Below are positions 22,621-34,600 of a DNA stretch of 64,000 bases, piece by piece. The position numbers and the translations under genes were made by a program. Location of the stretch: NCBI GenBank assembly GCA_963921425.1, contig OY992840.1, positions 1,056,501-1,120,500 of the forward strand. Direction: 5' to 3'. Every line of letters begins with the position of its first letter. Position 1 is the first letter of the stretch. Below the pieces are notes generated by a model. It worked only from the letters and a program-made list of their open reading frames with translations, made no database searches and was not told the DNA's origin. This DNA comes from Dryas octopetala. Lineage: Eukaryota; Streptophyta; Magnoliopsida; Rosales; Rosaceae.

Positions 22621-22855
22621 CTTTAATATTTGCAAAGATATGACGCAAGTTTTGCAAACAAAAATTGCAGCGTTGCAATTGCGTAATGTAAAATATCTTT
22701 AAAAGATATTGCACATTACGTTTTCTTATCTTCTAAGTTTCCAAATTTAAAAAAAATATTATCTTATTCAGGGTCATGTAAGTCAGAGTTTGAATAATTT
22801 TTACTTTCACGCCCCTCACTTAAAATTTAGTTACAGTTCATATCCATTTATTTGT

Positions 22856-23494
22856 GGAAAAATTTAGTTAAAGGACTTCAATTATGTCTCATGCTTTTAT
22901 TCAGGACATGAATTTCATTTTGTGTCAACTGAATTTTGGAAATTTCATTTTGAACTTATTTAAGTATCCTGATTTTTGCACATTCTATCTTAACTTTGGC
23001 CCTCCGAAGGTCCTATCAAATCTCCACCAAATTCAGCAAACTTATATTGGGTTTAATGCTATGCATCTCATCTTAACAGTCATATAAAGATCATTCAAAT
23101 CGGACAGCTACAACTCCAGATAATCAGGCCCAAACTAGAGTACTCAAAACTTTCCAATCGGACCGCTGAGAAATTATTTAGAAAATATAACTGTTTCGGG
23201 TACCCTACTTTGGGAGCCTTGATTATTTGGAGTTGTATAGGTCCGATTTGGGTGATCTTCATATAGTTGTAAAGAGACGATGTATATCTTTAAACTCAGT
23301 ATAATTTTTCCAAAATTTCTTGAGATGTAATGCGTCTAACGTTGGGCTATAGTTGAGAAACATTAAGAAAACAAAACCAAGATTTTTAATTGACAGAAAA
23401 TGAGAATTTCATTCCTCAGTTGACATAAAGTGAAATTCATGTCCTAAATAGAGACTCGGAGTATAGTTGGAGTCCATATTACTAAAATTTTTCC
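22856..23494. mobile_element. Second, more diverged copy of the foldback MITE family
   Basis: A 639-bp element with the same ends (GGAAAAATTTAG; the right end reverse complements to GGAAAAATTTTAG) and shared interior phrases (CAGGACATGAATTTCA, CAACTCCAGATAAT, GGGTACCCTACTTT) with the copy at 22,002-22,620. The arms are less alike and the flanking duplication (TTTATTTGT against TTTATCTTT) is degenerate, so it is older. Confidence 0.75.
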
Positions 23495-23518
23495 TTTATC
23501 TTTTATCTACTTACAAGG

Positions 23519-23850
23519 TAGAGGTGTCAAACAGGCTGGTCTGGGCCGGCCCGTTTAAGTTGAGCTCATCGTGTTTTCGTGCCGTGCTTAGGCCGGTCCA
23601 TATAGTTAATACCTATAATCCGACACAGCCCATTAGCCATTAGTGCTCCTGCGGTGACTTAAACGGGATGGCCCTTGAGATTTATTTATTTATTTTTTGC
23701 TTGAGACAACTTATTTGATGAAATTTTTCTTATTAAATATTATCATGTTTTTCTATATAAAAATTGAATAATTATTTTTTTTTTTTTTTTTGCCTCAGAC
23801 AACGTATTTGATGAAATTTTTTCTATATAAAAATTGAATAATGCATAATA
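23519..23850. mobile_element. hAT-like end fragment plus short tandem duplication
   Basis: TAGAGGTGTCAAACAGGC followed by GC-rich GGGCCGGCCCGTTTAAG at about 23,520-23,570 resembles the terminal text of plant hAT-derived repeats. At 23,700-23,850 the phrase TATTTGATGAAATTTTT...CTATATAAAAATTGAATAAT occurs twice, separated by a poly-T run. No second end was found. Confidence 0.35.
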
Positions 23851-24564
23851 AAAGTTCTCTACAAATGGAAAAGGCATGTGTTGAAATTTGCTTATGTAGT
23901 GCATCCTATTAGTGCTGTGAATGATATCTACAAAATGACAAATCCTTTTTAAGGCAATACTGTTTTGATCAATGTAAACCATATTAATTTGCGTACAATG
24001 CACTAGCAATTTATAACCATATCATTCCTACTTTGTGCCGCATCCCAAATATTTGTCACATTACTTTCGAATGTTTCGTGCCACTTATCAGTGTGTGTAC
24101 TACATTGACACACTTGTTCATATGAAGGGAATATTTTACTATATAATGTGGTGCTTAAAATTGAGTGGAGTGTGTAGAGCATTTAGACATAATAAACTCT
24201 AAATCCAAAATCTGGTGTCCAACTCGGGTGTCATTCTTCATTTCATTCTTCTAAACTTTATAGTAGTCATACCAAATAACATATCAACAATCCTCATCGC
24301 TCGCTGCTAGATGGTTTGACACCCGAACCCAGTGCTTAACCCGTAATTGCATCTTTGATATATAACCCAAATGACTTATGTCTACTACACCCAAACTTAA
24401 ACACTGTATACCATATACATGCAATATTCATATTACAAAAGTATTGTGTCACTTAATACATGCAAAATGCCTTCATTCATCGCCATCTTCTTCATCCCAG
24501 TCTGGTAAGGACCCATAAATGTGTAAAAAAACCTACTACAACACATATGGGGTAGAAATATCCA

Positions 24565-24891
24565 TCAGTCAATTGATACCAAGGGGGTTACCCTATTCCT
24601 TGTTGGCAACCAAGTCACTGCTGAGTGTTGTTTATCATGTACATCATCTTCGTCATCACTCAAAACATATACAATATCATGGTCCTCATCCTCCTCCTTG
24701 GGAATTATTATTGGGTGTGCTTTTGAATCTCCTAACCTAACCCCGTTGCCAATTGCCCTGCTTTCACTTTCTTCAAAAGTAGGCACCTTGCCGAGAACTT
24801 GTTGTTCCCCAATCGATTGCGCTCTTGCAACCGCTTCACTATCTTTATCCTCCAATGCAGGCACCATGTTGATAACGGCTGTGGAGTCCAT
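24565..24891 (-). CDS. Hypothetical acidic protein of the CACTA element, 108 aa
   Basis: A minus-strand frame between TNP2 and the TNPA-like gene. The C-terminal half is strongly acidic (KEEDEDHDIVYVLSDDEDD). It may be a small third product or a first exon of the TNPA-like gene: a possible donor (TTGGTATCA) lies near its end, but I could not connect it in frame. No domain recognised. Confidence 0.35.
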   Translation of the reverse strand: MDSTAVINMVPALEDKDSEAVARAQSIGEQQVLGKVPTFEESESRAIGNGVRLGDSKAHPIIIPKEEDEDHDIVYVLSDDEDDVHDKQHSAVTWLPTRNRVTPLVSID

Positions 24892-25640
24892 TTTCCTTTA
24901 AACACACTGCAACATGCCATGTATTGAAAATCATATAATGAATTTAGCCTTCAATCATTTTGAGTTTCAGACAACATGTGCTCCCCACATCAATATGATG
25001 TTCCCACATAAAATTCAGCTATGCAATTATCCCTCACATGTTATAAAGCATATTATTGATTCTCACACGTCCCTGCACAAATATGTATACATGCATCGAT
25101 GGCAACACAACTAATTCAACCAATTAAATTACAGGACTTGTAGACACAATAACATTCTGTGTATTACATTAACACAAATGCACTAGATCATTGAGACTCC
25201 AAGAGTAGACTTATACTGGAAGTCAGATGTTATACTCCCCCTGTTTGGAAAAGTCATTCTTATATAGGGAACGATATCAAGTCACTTATGGTGGTGGATA
25301 TTTTGTAGTTAATGAATTGGTGGGTTGTTGTCATGTTTTAATGGGAAAGGACACTCCACATCTCCTGCACAACTATAAAAATTAAGCTTGCTTTTCCTTA
25401 ACCTGTCTACATCACCAGTCTACATTTGTATTTAAGATGGTCTTATCTCCCATTTCTTGTTGTCAACTCCCAAATAAATCACTCTTTAATGGCACATTGA
25501 AAATTTATTCCTGCCTTCACTGTCTCCATGAAATGCAGTTATGCATGGCCCATTAATCAAATATTATAAGGTATATGTCATTTCTATATTGAAAGTGTAG
25601 CATTAGGAAATATAAGTTACCTTTAGTGGAGGGTGATTGA
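24892..25640. other. CACTA intergenic, no gene recognised
   Basis: Sequence between the TNP2 stop and the acidic ORF. It is AT-rich and probably holds the TNP2 3' UTR. Nothing else is visible. Confidence 0.5.
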
Positions 25641-28600
25641 TTAGCTGCCATTATCGACATTCATTGCGTTGGTCTGCCCATCTTCATATACAATGGCCGA
25701 TTCCATGTCCATCCTAGCATGTTGCATGTTCGTGCCTTCAGTATTTGTATCTATATCATCACATATGCGACTTTCATTTTCGTGTCTGTCCCCCATGTCA
25801 AATGTGTCCCTTGGCATTGTCTTGATTGCTATATGCCATCCTTCATCATGTGGATCTTGCACATAGAATGCTTGAATTGCTTGGGAAGATAATATGAAGA
25901 GATCATCGTCATTAAGTAATCTATTGAAGTTGACCAATGTGAATCCGTACTTATCCATCTTAAGCCCCCGGCTGCCATTAACAGTATCCACCCATTCACC
26001 CCTGAATAATACCACCTTGCGGCCCGCATGGTATGACAGTTCAAGTATGTCTGTAACCTTACCATAGTAGCCTACCTCCCCCCTTTTCGGATATCGATCA
26101 CGGGCACTCGCATAGCATTCGGATGATGATTTTATGAACACGCCACTATTTTGATTTTTCCCTTTATGGTCGAGGGACTTAATTCGAAATCGAAAACCGT
26201 TGACCATGAATTTTGTATGCCTAACACACCACTCGCTTGGTCCTTTTGATATTGCTCGTATGTCTTCGGAGATTATGTTATTGTGATCCACGTCCAATGC
26301 ATTAACCTGTTAATCAATGGGACCCTACAATCAAACTAAGACAACATTTGACTACACCCACCACACACGCATTCCAAACATTGATTCAACATAACACCAA
26401 TACAAACATTGCACAAGTAAATGACTAGACAATATGGTTGGGTTATTTGAATAGGCAAACACTGTTTTAGCTTACATGCTCAGCAAACCATTTTGGAAAT
26501 GATAAATTTGCAGCCCTTTCTGCAACAAGCATTGGTGTTCGTCGACCCCTCGCAGCTATTGCATCTTCAACATATTGACTACACCAGTCATTTTGTCAGT
26601 ACAATACATTTTGATGTGGATTTGCATTTAGTATCAAATTTTAGGAACCAATATGGTTCTAAAGTAAATATAAAGCATGTTAAATTATGATTAATGAACT
26701 CACTCTATTTGCACTTTAACCTCAGGTGTATTCCAAAGCACACATCTATGTGCCTTTTCCTTCTCCTCAATGTCCAACTGTATGACCTGGCCGACCCCCT
26801 TCCCTATCCGTTTTCCTCCTTCAGCAAATATTACTAGTCCACCACTAGCATCACGACCCCCTGCATCTGTATTACGCCCCCCTCGGTTCCTTCGTGTCTC
26901 GGTGTCCTCCAAATACATAGAACAAAATGACAAACATTCGTCAACAATGTATCCTTTTGCTATGCTCCCCTCGGGCCTACTTCGATTGCGGACATATTGT
27001 TTGAGTGTCCGTAAATATCTGTGATGTCATTTTGAATCATGAATAGATATTGGTGAAATTTAAGTGCCCAATTTTTACAGCAAATTTCATATATACAAAC
27101 TGCCCAAGTTTTACAGCAAATTAGTTTGCTCATCACATTAGGATTAGAAAACTAATTTGTATTAGGATTAAAAGGCTTCAGTGTTAAAATGCATTAGGAT
27201 TAAAGGCTTTAATGTCATTTTCTAATCACATTACAACAAATTAGGATTAAAAGGCTTTAGTGTTGAAAGAAATTAGTGCAATAATCACATTAGGATTAAA
27301 AGGCTTTAGTGTTGATTAGGAACTCATAACAACTAGACTTTTAATTTGGTTGTTGTATGCCATCAGTTTTCGGCTGCAATATCAAGAACTTAATTAAGGT
27401 TTCCCACTTACTGCTGCACTAGGATTACCGATTAGTATGCAATAAAGTTACTCAAGTATCTTACACAAACTATATAATGGCATTACTAAGTTTACACAAA
27501 CTATATTGTGACGCCCCGAAACTGGGAACACCACAGCGGCACCCGTCTTAAAGATCCTGAGACTATAATACCCCTTACCCCGAGTATTATATTCTCAAGC
27601 TCTCTAAAACGAGTTAAGCCCTTTTTATTGAAGAACCCGGGTTGGATCAGAGTAGTAAAAATACAGCGAAAGAAATTACTGAAAATACCTCATATTATAA
27701 ATAACAGTAAAGAGTACCAACCCGTGAGGGTTATGTGTTTCAAATACACTAACCCTAATGCTACAAAATAAAACAGTAGATAAACAGATATGTCAGGATA
27801 GTCCAACCCACGCCAGAGTGATTCAGTCTTCAACAAAGTGGTGCAACAAATTGGACTCATGGATAGCCATTGGGATATGCCACCTACGAGGATGAAAGAG
27901 AAACACCACCACAGATCCAAAGAAAGGATCTAAACTAGATAGCAAGACTGAAACTGACAAGCTGCAAGTGCCACACCCACGACCTCAATCTTGGTCTCCA
28001 ACAACTGGATTATCTGCACTCACAAGAGTACAGTAGGGGGTAAGCGTCACATACGTTCATCGCTTCCCCTCGAGGGAAAATCCTGGTTAGGTTTGAAAGC
28101 AATACTCGAAGATATAGGATTTCAAGGAAAACAGTTTAAAAGCAATGCACACCCAAAAACAGGGTATCAATATCAATAATATTGTAACCAAAGCCAGTAA
28201 TGATAAAGATAATTATGCCAATAATCAGTGAGTAAAGCCTTTGCATGCTCATACATCTTTTTCCTTCCTGTCACGTGACATAGTTCAGAAACATACCTGC
28301 GACCGATCACATACAGGCCAACCACCAGTATCGGAAATTCAACCACCACCTCGATACTGTGGTGAGAGTATCCATTTACCTGGTAATACCACATTGGTTA
28401 GCCTCCCCAGAAGGACATTCGACTAACCAGTCCGTACTTACCCCTCCGGAGGTTTAGGGGATCGAAACCCAAGGTCACAACACGTGCCCGTTACTCTCAG
28501 GTCGTCCAAGGTATCACACAGAAAATCACACAAATATGCCATACAAAAATCATGCACATTCTCTGTGAAAGACATTTTCATATACATATAGTACGAAAAT

Positions 28601-31600
28601 AGGCAGGAAATCCAATAACCGGGATATGGTACTTTCCCCCTACCTGTTTTACCAAAGTGTGTCCCTTGCCTGATCCCTTTCCTGTGTCTGGGTCCCACTT
28701 GTACCTGTTGGGAAACTGGAGATCCGAATCCGACGACAGCTATTAGGAACGTACTAAACGTACTCTCGGCCTTGTCTATTAAGACCAGGTAAAATTTAGA
28801 GGTTTGGCACTAGCGTAACTTGCTAGGCTTCTCTAAATTCTTGATCCGGCATGACCCTGCTCCCCGAGGCAGACAGTCATGTCAGACCGTGTGGTTTCTA
28901 AGTTTATTTTAATTTATTGTCGAGGAGGTTGATCAGATATGAACCTTACAACGTGACCAGGTCAGTGCATGGGGAAACTGAGGGAGCTCTGGCTCAGTAC
29001 CCAACGCTTGTATGCTCATGGACTGACCTTAGTCATCACGTTATTTGGTTACCACTGATATGGCCTCAATATTTATTAAGTTCATTTAATAACAACAGTT
29101 AAACGGTATTTCGTCTATAACTACCACTTAAACAACAGCAGATTAAATAAGCTGGGTTAAGGGTATACCTGTTGAAGACTTCCCACGAGCAGAGTCTCGG
29201 TACTACTAGACTTGCTAAATAATAAGATTAAAATAGCCTAATTAACAAGAGATTTATTTAACAAAATTTTAGCAGAAATTCGACAGGGATCAAGAAATTA
29301 CCTATGTAGCTCAGAAATGATTTTTTTTAAAACTTCACCAAAACATAGCCTTCACACTACTAGAATTGAAGAGCTCGTCGCCACGATCGCGTAGGCGAAA
29401 TCGGATCGTCGATCGGAGCTCCAGAACTCAAGATAAACTCAAAACAAGATTGAAGAAGAGAGAGAAAGGAGGAGAGAGGAGAGAGAAGCTCTCTCTTGGG
29501 AAGCGTGCGGCTGAATTTGTGAGGATCAGCTGGGGTTCGCGCCACTATTTATAGGGTGAGTGAGTGAGTCAACTCGGTTGACTCATCCGAGTTGACTGGG
29601 TTGACTCAAGTCAACCGTCATAACTTTGACTAATGAGAAATTGACACGTGGCGAAGGCTTTGACACTTGGCTGCACATGCAGCCATCAGATCTTGCTGCC
29701 ATGCATCGTTAGACGCTCCAGATCGTGCCACGTGGCGCGATCTGGTGTTTTTCCTATTTTATTTTCTTTTTCCTATTTTTCTCAACTTCAAAAATTAATT
29801 AAAAATAGCTCGGGACTCGGAAAAATACCCCGAAAAATACTACGGACTCGTATCGACTAGTACTAATTAACTATGAGGTCAAATTACCAATTTTCCCTTT
29901 AGAAAAATTTCGAAAATTTCAAGCTCCACAAACTAAGATAAAATGCTTTTAAAAATGAAATTTTGGGAAATTCATAAAATAATCTCCCGGACTCGGAATA
30001 ATACGAGACTTGCTCCGTTGGGTTCGTGAGTAAAAGTACCACCTTCTAAAGGTCTAACTTGGGTCAAAACTCTAGTCAAAGTTGGTCAAACAATTAAAGC
30101 TTAAGGTGAAAAATACGATTTTCCGCCAAACAAATTTCTAGAAAAATTCTAGAAATTAAAGAAAAATTCCAAAATAAATTTGGAAAATTTTGGGTCTCAC
30201 ATCCTCCCCTACTTAAAAAAAATCTCGTCCTCGAGATTACCTGAGTTCACTGAAGAGATGCGGGTATCTCTTCCTCATGTCGGATTCCAGTTCCCATGTC
30301 GCTTCCTCGACTCCGTGGCGCTGCCACTGAACTTTTACAAGTGGTACCTTCCTATTCCTGAGTTGTTTCGTCTCGTAAGCTAAGATAGAAACAGGTCCTT
30401 CCACATAAGACACGTTTGGTTCGAGCGGTAAACCAATCCAAGGCATCACTTGAGGGATGTCAGGCACACTCTTTTTCAACTGGGACACATGGAATACGTT
30501 ATGTATGTATGCTAACTGAGGCGGCAACTCCAACCTGTAAGCAACTTTCCCGACACGTTCCAAAACCTTGAACGGTCCAATATACCTGGGTGCCAACTTG
30601 CCTCGCATACCAAACCGAAATGTACCCTTCAAAGGACTAACTTTTAGAAACACCAAGTCCTCAACTTGAAATTCCAAAGGCTTCCTCCTTCGATCAGCGT
30701 ACGATTTCTGCCTACTCTGGGCGGTTTCTAGTCGTTTCTTGACCATCTTGACCTTTTCGGTCGTTTCTTTAATCACTTCAGGACCCAGAACAACTCGGTC
30801 CTCAACATCGGCCCAACAGAGTGGCGAACGACACGGCCTTCCGTAAAGTGCTTCGTACGGTGCCATCTTGATACTGCTTTGATAACTATTGTTATATACG
30901 AACTCGGCGAGCGGTAAGTACTCACTCCACTTACCTCTGAAATCTAGAACACAAGCTCGCAACATATCTTCCAGTATCTGAATAACTCTTTCAGATTGCC
31001 CATCCGTCTGCGGATGATAGGCACTGCTAAGATTCAATTGAGTGCCTAATTCAGATTGTAACTTCCGCCACAATCGAGATGTAAATCGGGGATCTCGATC
31101 GGAAACAATCGTCTTCGGGATACCATGCAATCGAACAATCCATTCGATATAGAGATCAGCAAAATAATCAACAGGTGAGTTCATCTTGACCGGCAAGAAA
31201 TGAGCTGACTTCGTGAGTCTGTCCACGATAACCCAAATACCATTGTGCCCTTTTGTATTTCTCGGCAGATCTGTGATGAAATCCATAGTAACACAATCCC
31301 ACTTCCACTCTGGAGTAGGTAACGGTTGCAACAATCCAGACGGCTTCTGGTGTTCGGCTTTCACTTGTTGGCAGGTCACACAGTGATTAACAAAATCAGC
31401 CACGTCTCTTTTCATACCTTTCCACCAGTATCTTCGTTTCAAATCTTGATACATTTTCGTTCCTCCAGGGTGCATAGCAAAACTGGTAGAATGAGCTTCG
31501 TTCAGAATCCGTTGTCTTGTTTCTTTCCTGTTTGGCACAACTATTCGGCCTCTGTATCTCAAACTTCCATCAGAATGTACCTTCCATTCCCCAGGTGCAT

Positions 31601-34600
31601 CTCCTGAGTATACCTCTTTCTTTTTCTGTTGTATCTCTAGATCCTCTTCTTGTTCTTGAACTAATTCTTGCTCCAATTGGGGCTCAATCTGCATACTTGC
31701 AATCCTTCCATCATGGCGTACGTTGACTTTGTACTGATCCAAAGTCTGTAGGATCTCCCGTTCAGCCATCAATAAACTGGCTAGAGTGTTTTTCTTCCTG
31801 CTCAGTGCATCAGCTACTTTGTTGGCTTTTCCTGGATGATACTGTAATTCAAAATCATAATCTTTAAGATACTCCATCCAGCGTCGTTGTCGCAAATTCA
31901 GATCTCTCTGAGTGAATATATGCTTGAGGCTCTTGTGATCTGAGAAAACAGTGAATCGGCCTCCATACAAGTAGCATCTCCAGATTTTTAGAGCGTGTAC
32001 AACAGCGGCTAACTCCAAATCATGAGTTGGATAATTCTTTTCATATTCCTTCAACTGTCTTGAGGCATAGGCTATCACTCGCCCATTCTGCATCAGTACA
32101 CATCCGACTCCTATTATGGACGCGTCGGTGTAGACTTCATAAGGATCTTCATTGTTGGGTAAGACTAACACTGGGGCAGTTGTCAGTCGTTTCTTGAGCT
32201 CTTGGAATGCTTCTTCACACTTCTCGTTCCATTCAAACTTGAATCCTTTTCTGAGTAGTCGAGTCATCGGGGTAGCAATCTTGGAAAAACCTTCTACAAA
32301 CCTTCTGTAATAACCTGCTAATCCAAGAAAACTACGGACTTCTGTCATGCTCTTCGGTTGTTCCCAATTCAGAACTGCTTCGATCTTCTTGGGATCAGGA
32401 GATAATCCTTTTTCTGAGATGATGTGGCCAAGGAACTGTACCTCTTTCAGCCAAAATTCACATTTTGACTTCTTGGCGTAAAGTTGCTTTTGAAGTAATG
32501 TCTGTAGAACAATTCTCAGATGCTCTTCATGCTCTTCCTTACTCTTGGAGTAAATCAGGATGTCGTCGATGAAGACAATAACAAATTTGTCCAAGTATGG
32601 ACGGAATGCTCGGTTCATCAGGTCCATGAATGCGGCAGGTGCATTTGTCAATCCAAACGGCATCACAACGAACTCATAATGTCCGTATCTGGTACGAAAA
32701 GCAGTCTTTGGGACGTCTTCGTCTCGAACTCTGAGTTGATGGTAGCCGGATCTGAGATCAATCTTTGAGAAGTACTTCGCTCCACTAAGTTGATCAAATA
32801 GCTCGTCAATTCTAGGCAATGGATACTTGTTCTTTATTGTGACTTGGTTCAGCTTCCGGTAGTCTATGCAGAGTCGCAATGTTCCATCATACTTTTTGGC
32901 GAATAGAACAGGGGCTCCCCATGGTGATATACTTTCTCTGATAAAGCCCTTCTCCTTCAAGTCGTCTAATTGCTTCTTCAGCTCCACCATCTCAGCTGGT
33001 GCCATGCGGTAGGGCGGGATTGAAATAGGTTGAGTGCCTGGTACAAGTTCAATCTTGAATTCTACTTCTCTTGTTGGTGGGATTCCGGGCAGATCTTCTG
33101 GAAAAACGTCTGGGTATTCGTCTACCACTGGTATTGGTTTATCTTCCTTCTGCTTGGCTTGTGTGGAAAGGATGAGTGAATAGCATAGCATAACTTTCTT
33201 GCTTTTGAAACAAACTCTCAGCAATGGGTTGATGGGTTGTAGCGGTTTGTGCAATCGGATGATCACCTCTTCTCTGTTACTCGTGACTACCTTCACTTTT
33301 CTTTTCTCACAATCGATCTGTGCCTGATTTTCTTGTAACCAATCCATTCCTAGAATAAGGTCGTAGTAATCCATGTTCAAAGGGTATAGGTTTGCTGTCA
33401 AGACTCGGTTTTGGACTACTAGTTGGCAAGATTGGTAAATTCTATCTACTTCGGTTGTTGTTCCAATGGGTGTACTCATGTGGATGGTTTCAGCTAAAGG
33501 TTCAGCATGCAATCCTAATTCCTCAGTAAAGCTAACAGAGACAAATGAATGTGAAGCACCCGTATCAAACAAAATTCTAACTTCAGTATTAAAGAGCAGT
33601 ATAGTACCGTCAAGTGGGGCTTCTTCCTGGTTAGCTCTTACTGCAAAAACTCGTCCTCCTCTAGCTGGTTGTGGTCTTCCTCCGCCACCTCTTCCTTGTC
33701 CTCCACGATTGTTGGGTTGTGGTGGTGCATGTTGCAATGGTTGAGCTCTAAATGGTTGTGGTGCAGCCTGTATCTGTGGTTGTGGCCTGGGGGCATTCTG
33801 CTGTGTTCTAGTAGGACAATCATTTCTGTAGTGACCTTCACCTCTACACTGGAAACAAATTTGAAGTCTAGTCCTCTTCCAGTTTCTTTGGTTTCGGGAG
33901 GGTCCTCCCCTCTGAAAATTTCTTCTTTTTCCTAGTCTTGTTCCCTCAGACCTCGCAATTTCCCCTTTCTGTCTAGTTGCAAGGAAATCCTGCTCCTGAG
34001 CATAAGCAGCATTGACCACATCTTTGAAAACTGTAAACCTTTGACTTGCCAAGTATTGGCGAATCCCGTTCTTCAGACCTTGCAGAAATCTGACAGTCTT
34101 TGCCTTCTCATCATTCATGGTAGATGGGACGAAACGTCCAAGTTCAGTAAACTTTCCCACGTATTCAGAAACAGTCATGTTTCCCTGCTCTAGATCCATG
34201 AATTCCTTCATCTTTGTCATCTGCAGTGGCTCGGGAAAATATCTGTCGTAGAACAATTCCCTAAATCCTTCCCAAGTCATAGTGTTAATATTTTCTCGGT
34301 GCCTAATGCATCTCCACCATCCGTCAGCTTCGCCTTCAAACACATGTGTAGCTAGCCAGATCTTGTACTCATCTGGTGCGTTAATCGACTCGAGCTTCTT
34401 CTCGATGTGCGTAACCCAATTCTCAGCTAAATCGGGTTCGGAACTTCCGTGAAACTTCATCGGCTTAGTCCTAAGGAAACGATCTAAGTACTCGCCTCGT
34501 CGCTTATCTTCACGTTCAGCGGGAGTGAGACGGTTACCAGCTTGTTGAGCAAAGAAAGCCTGCATAAATTCAGCCATTTGCTGCGGGTCGAACCGATTAT

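Noticed and set aside
27508..29860. Several 60-90 codon frames repeated at 34,897-37,249
   Set aside because: Both sets lie in the gypsy-1 LTRs and have no homology to element proteins.
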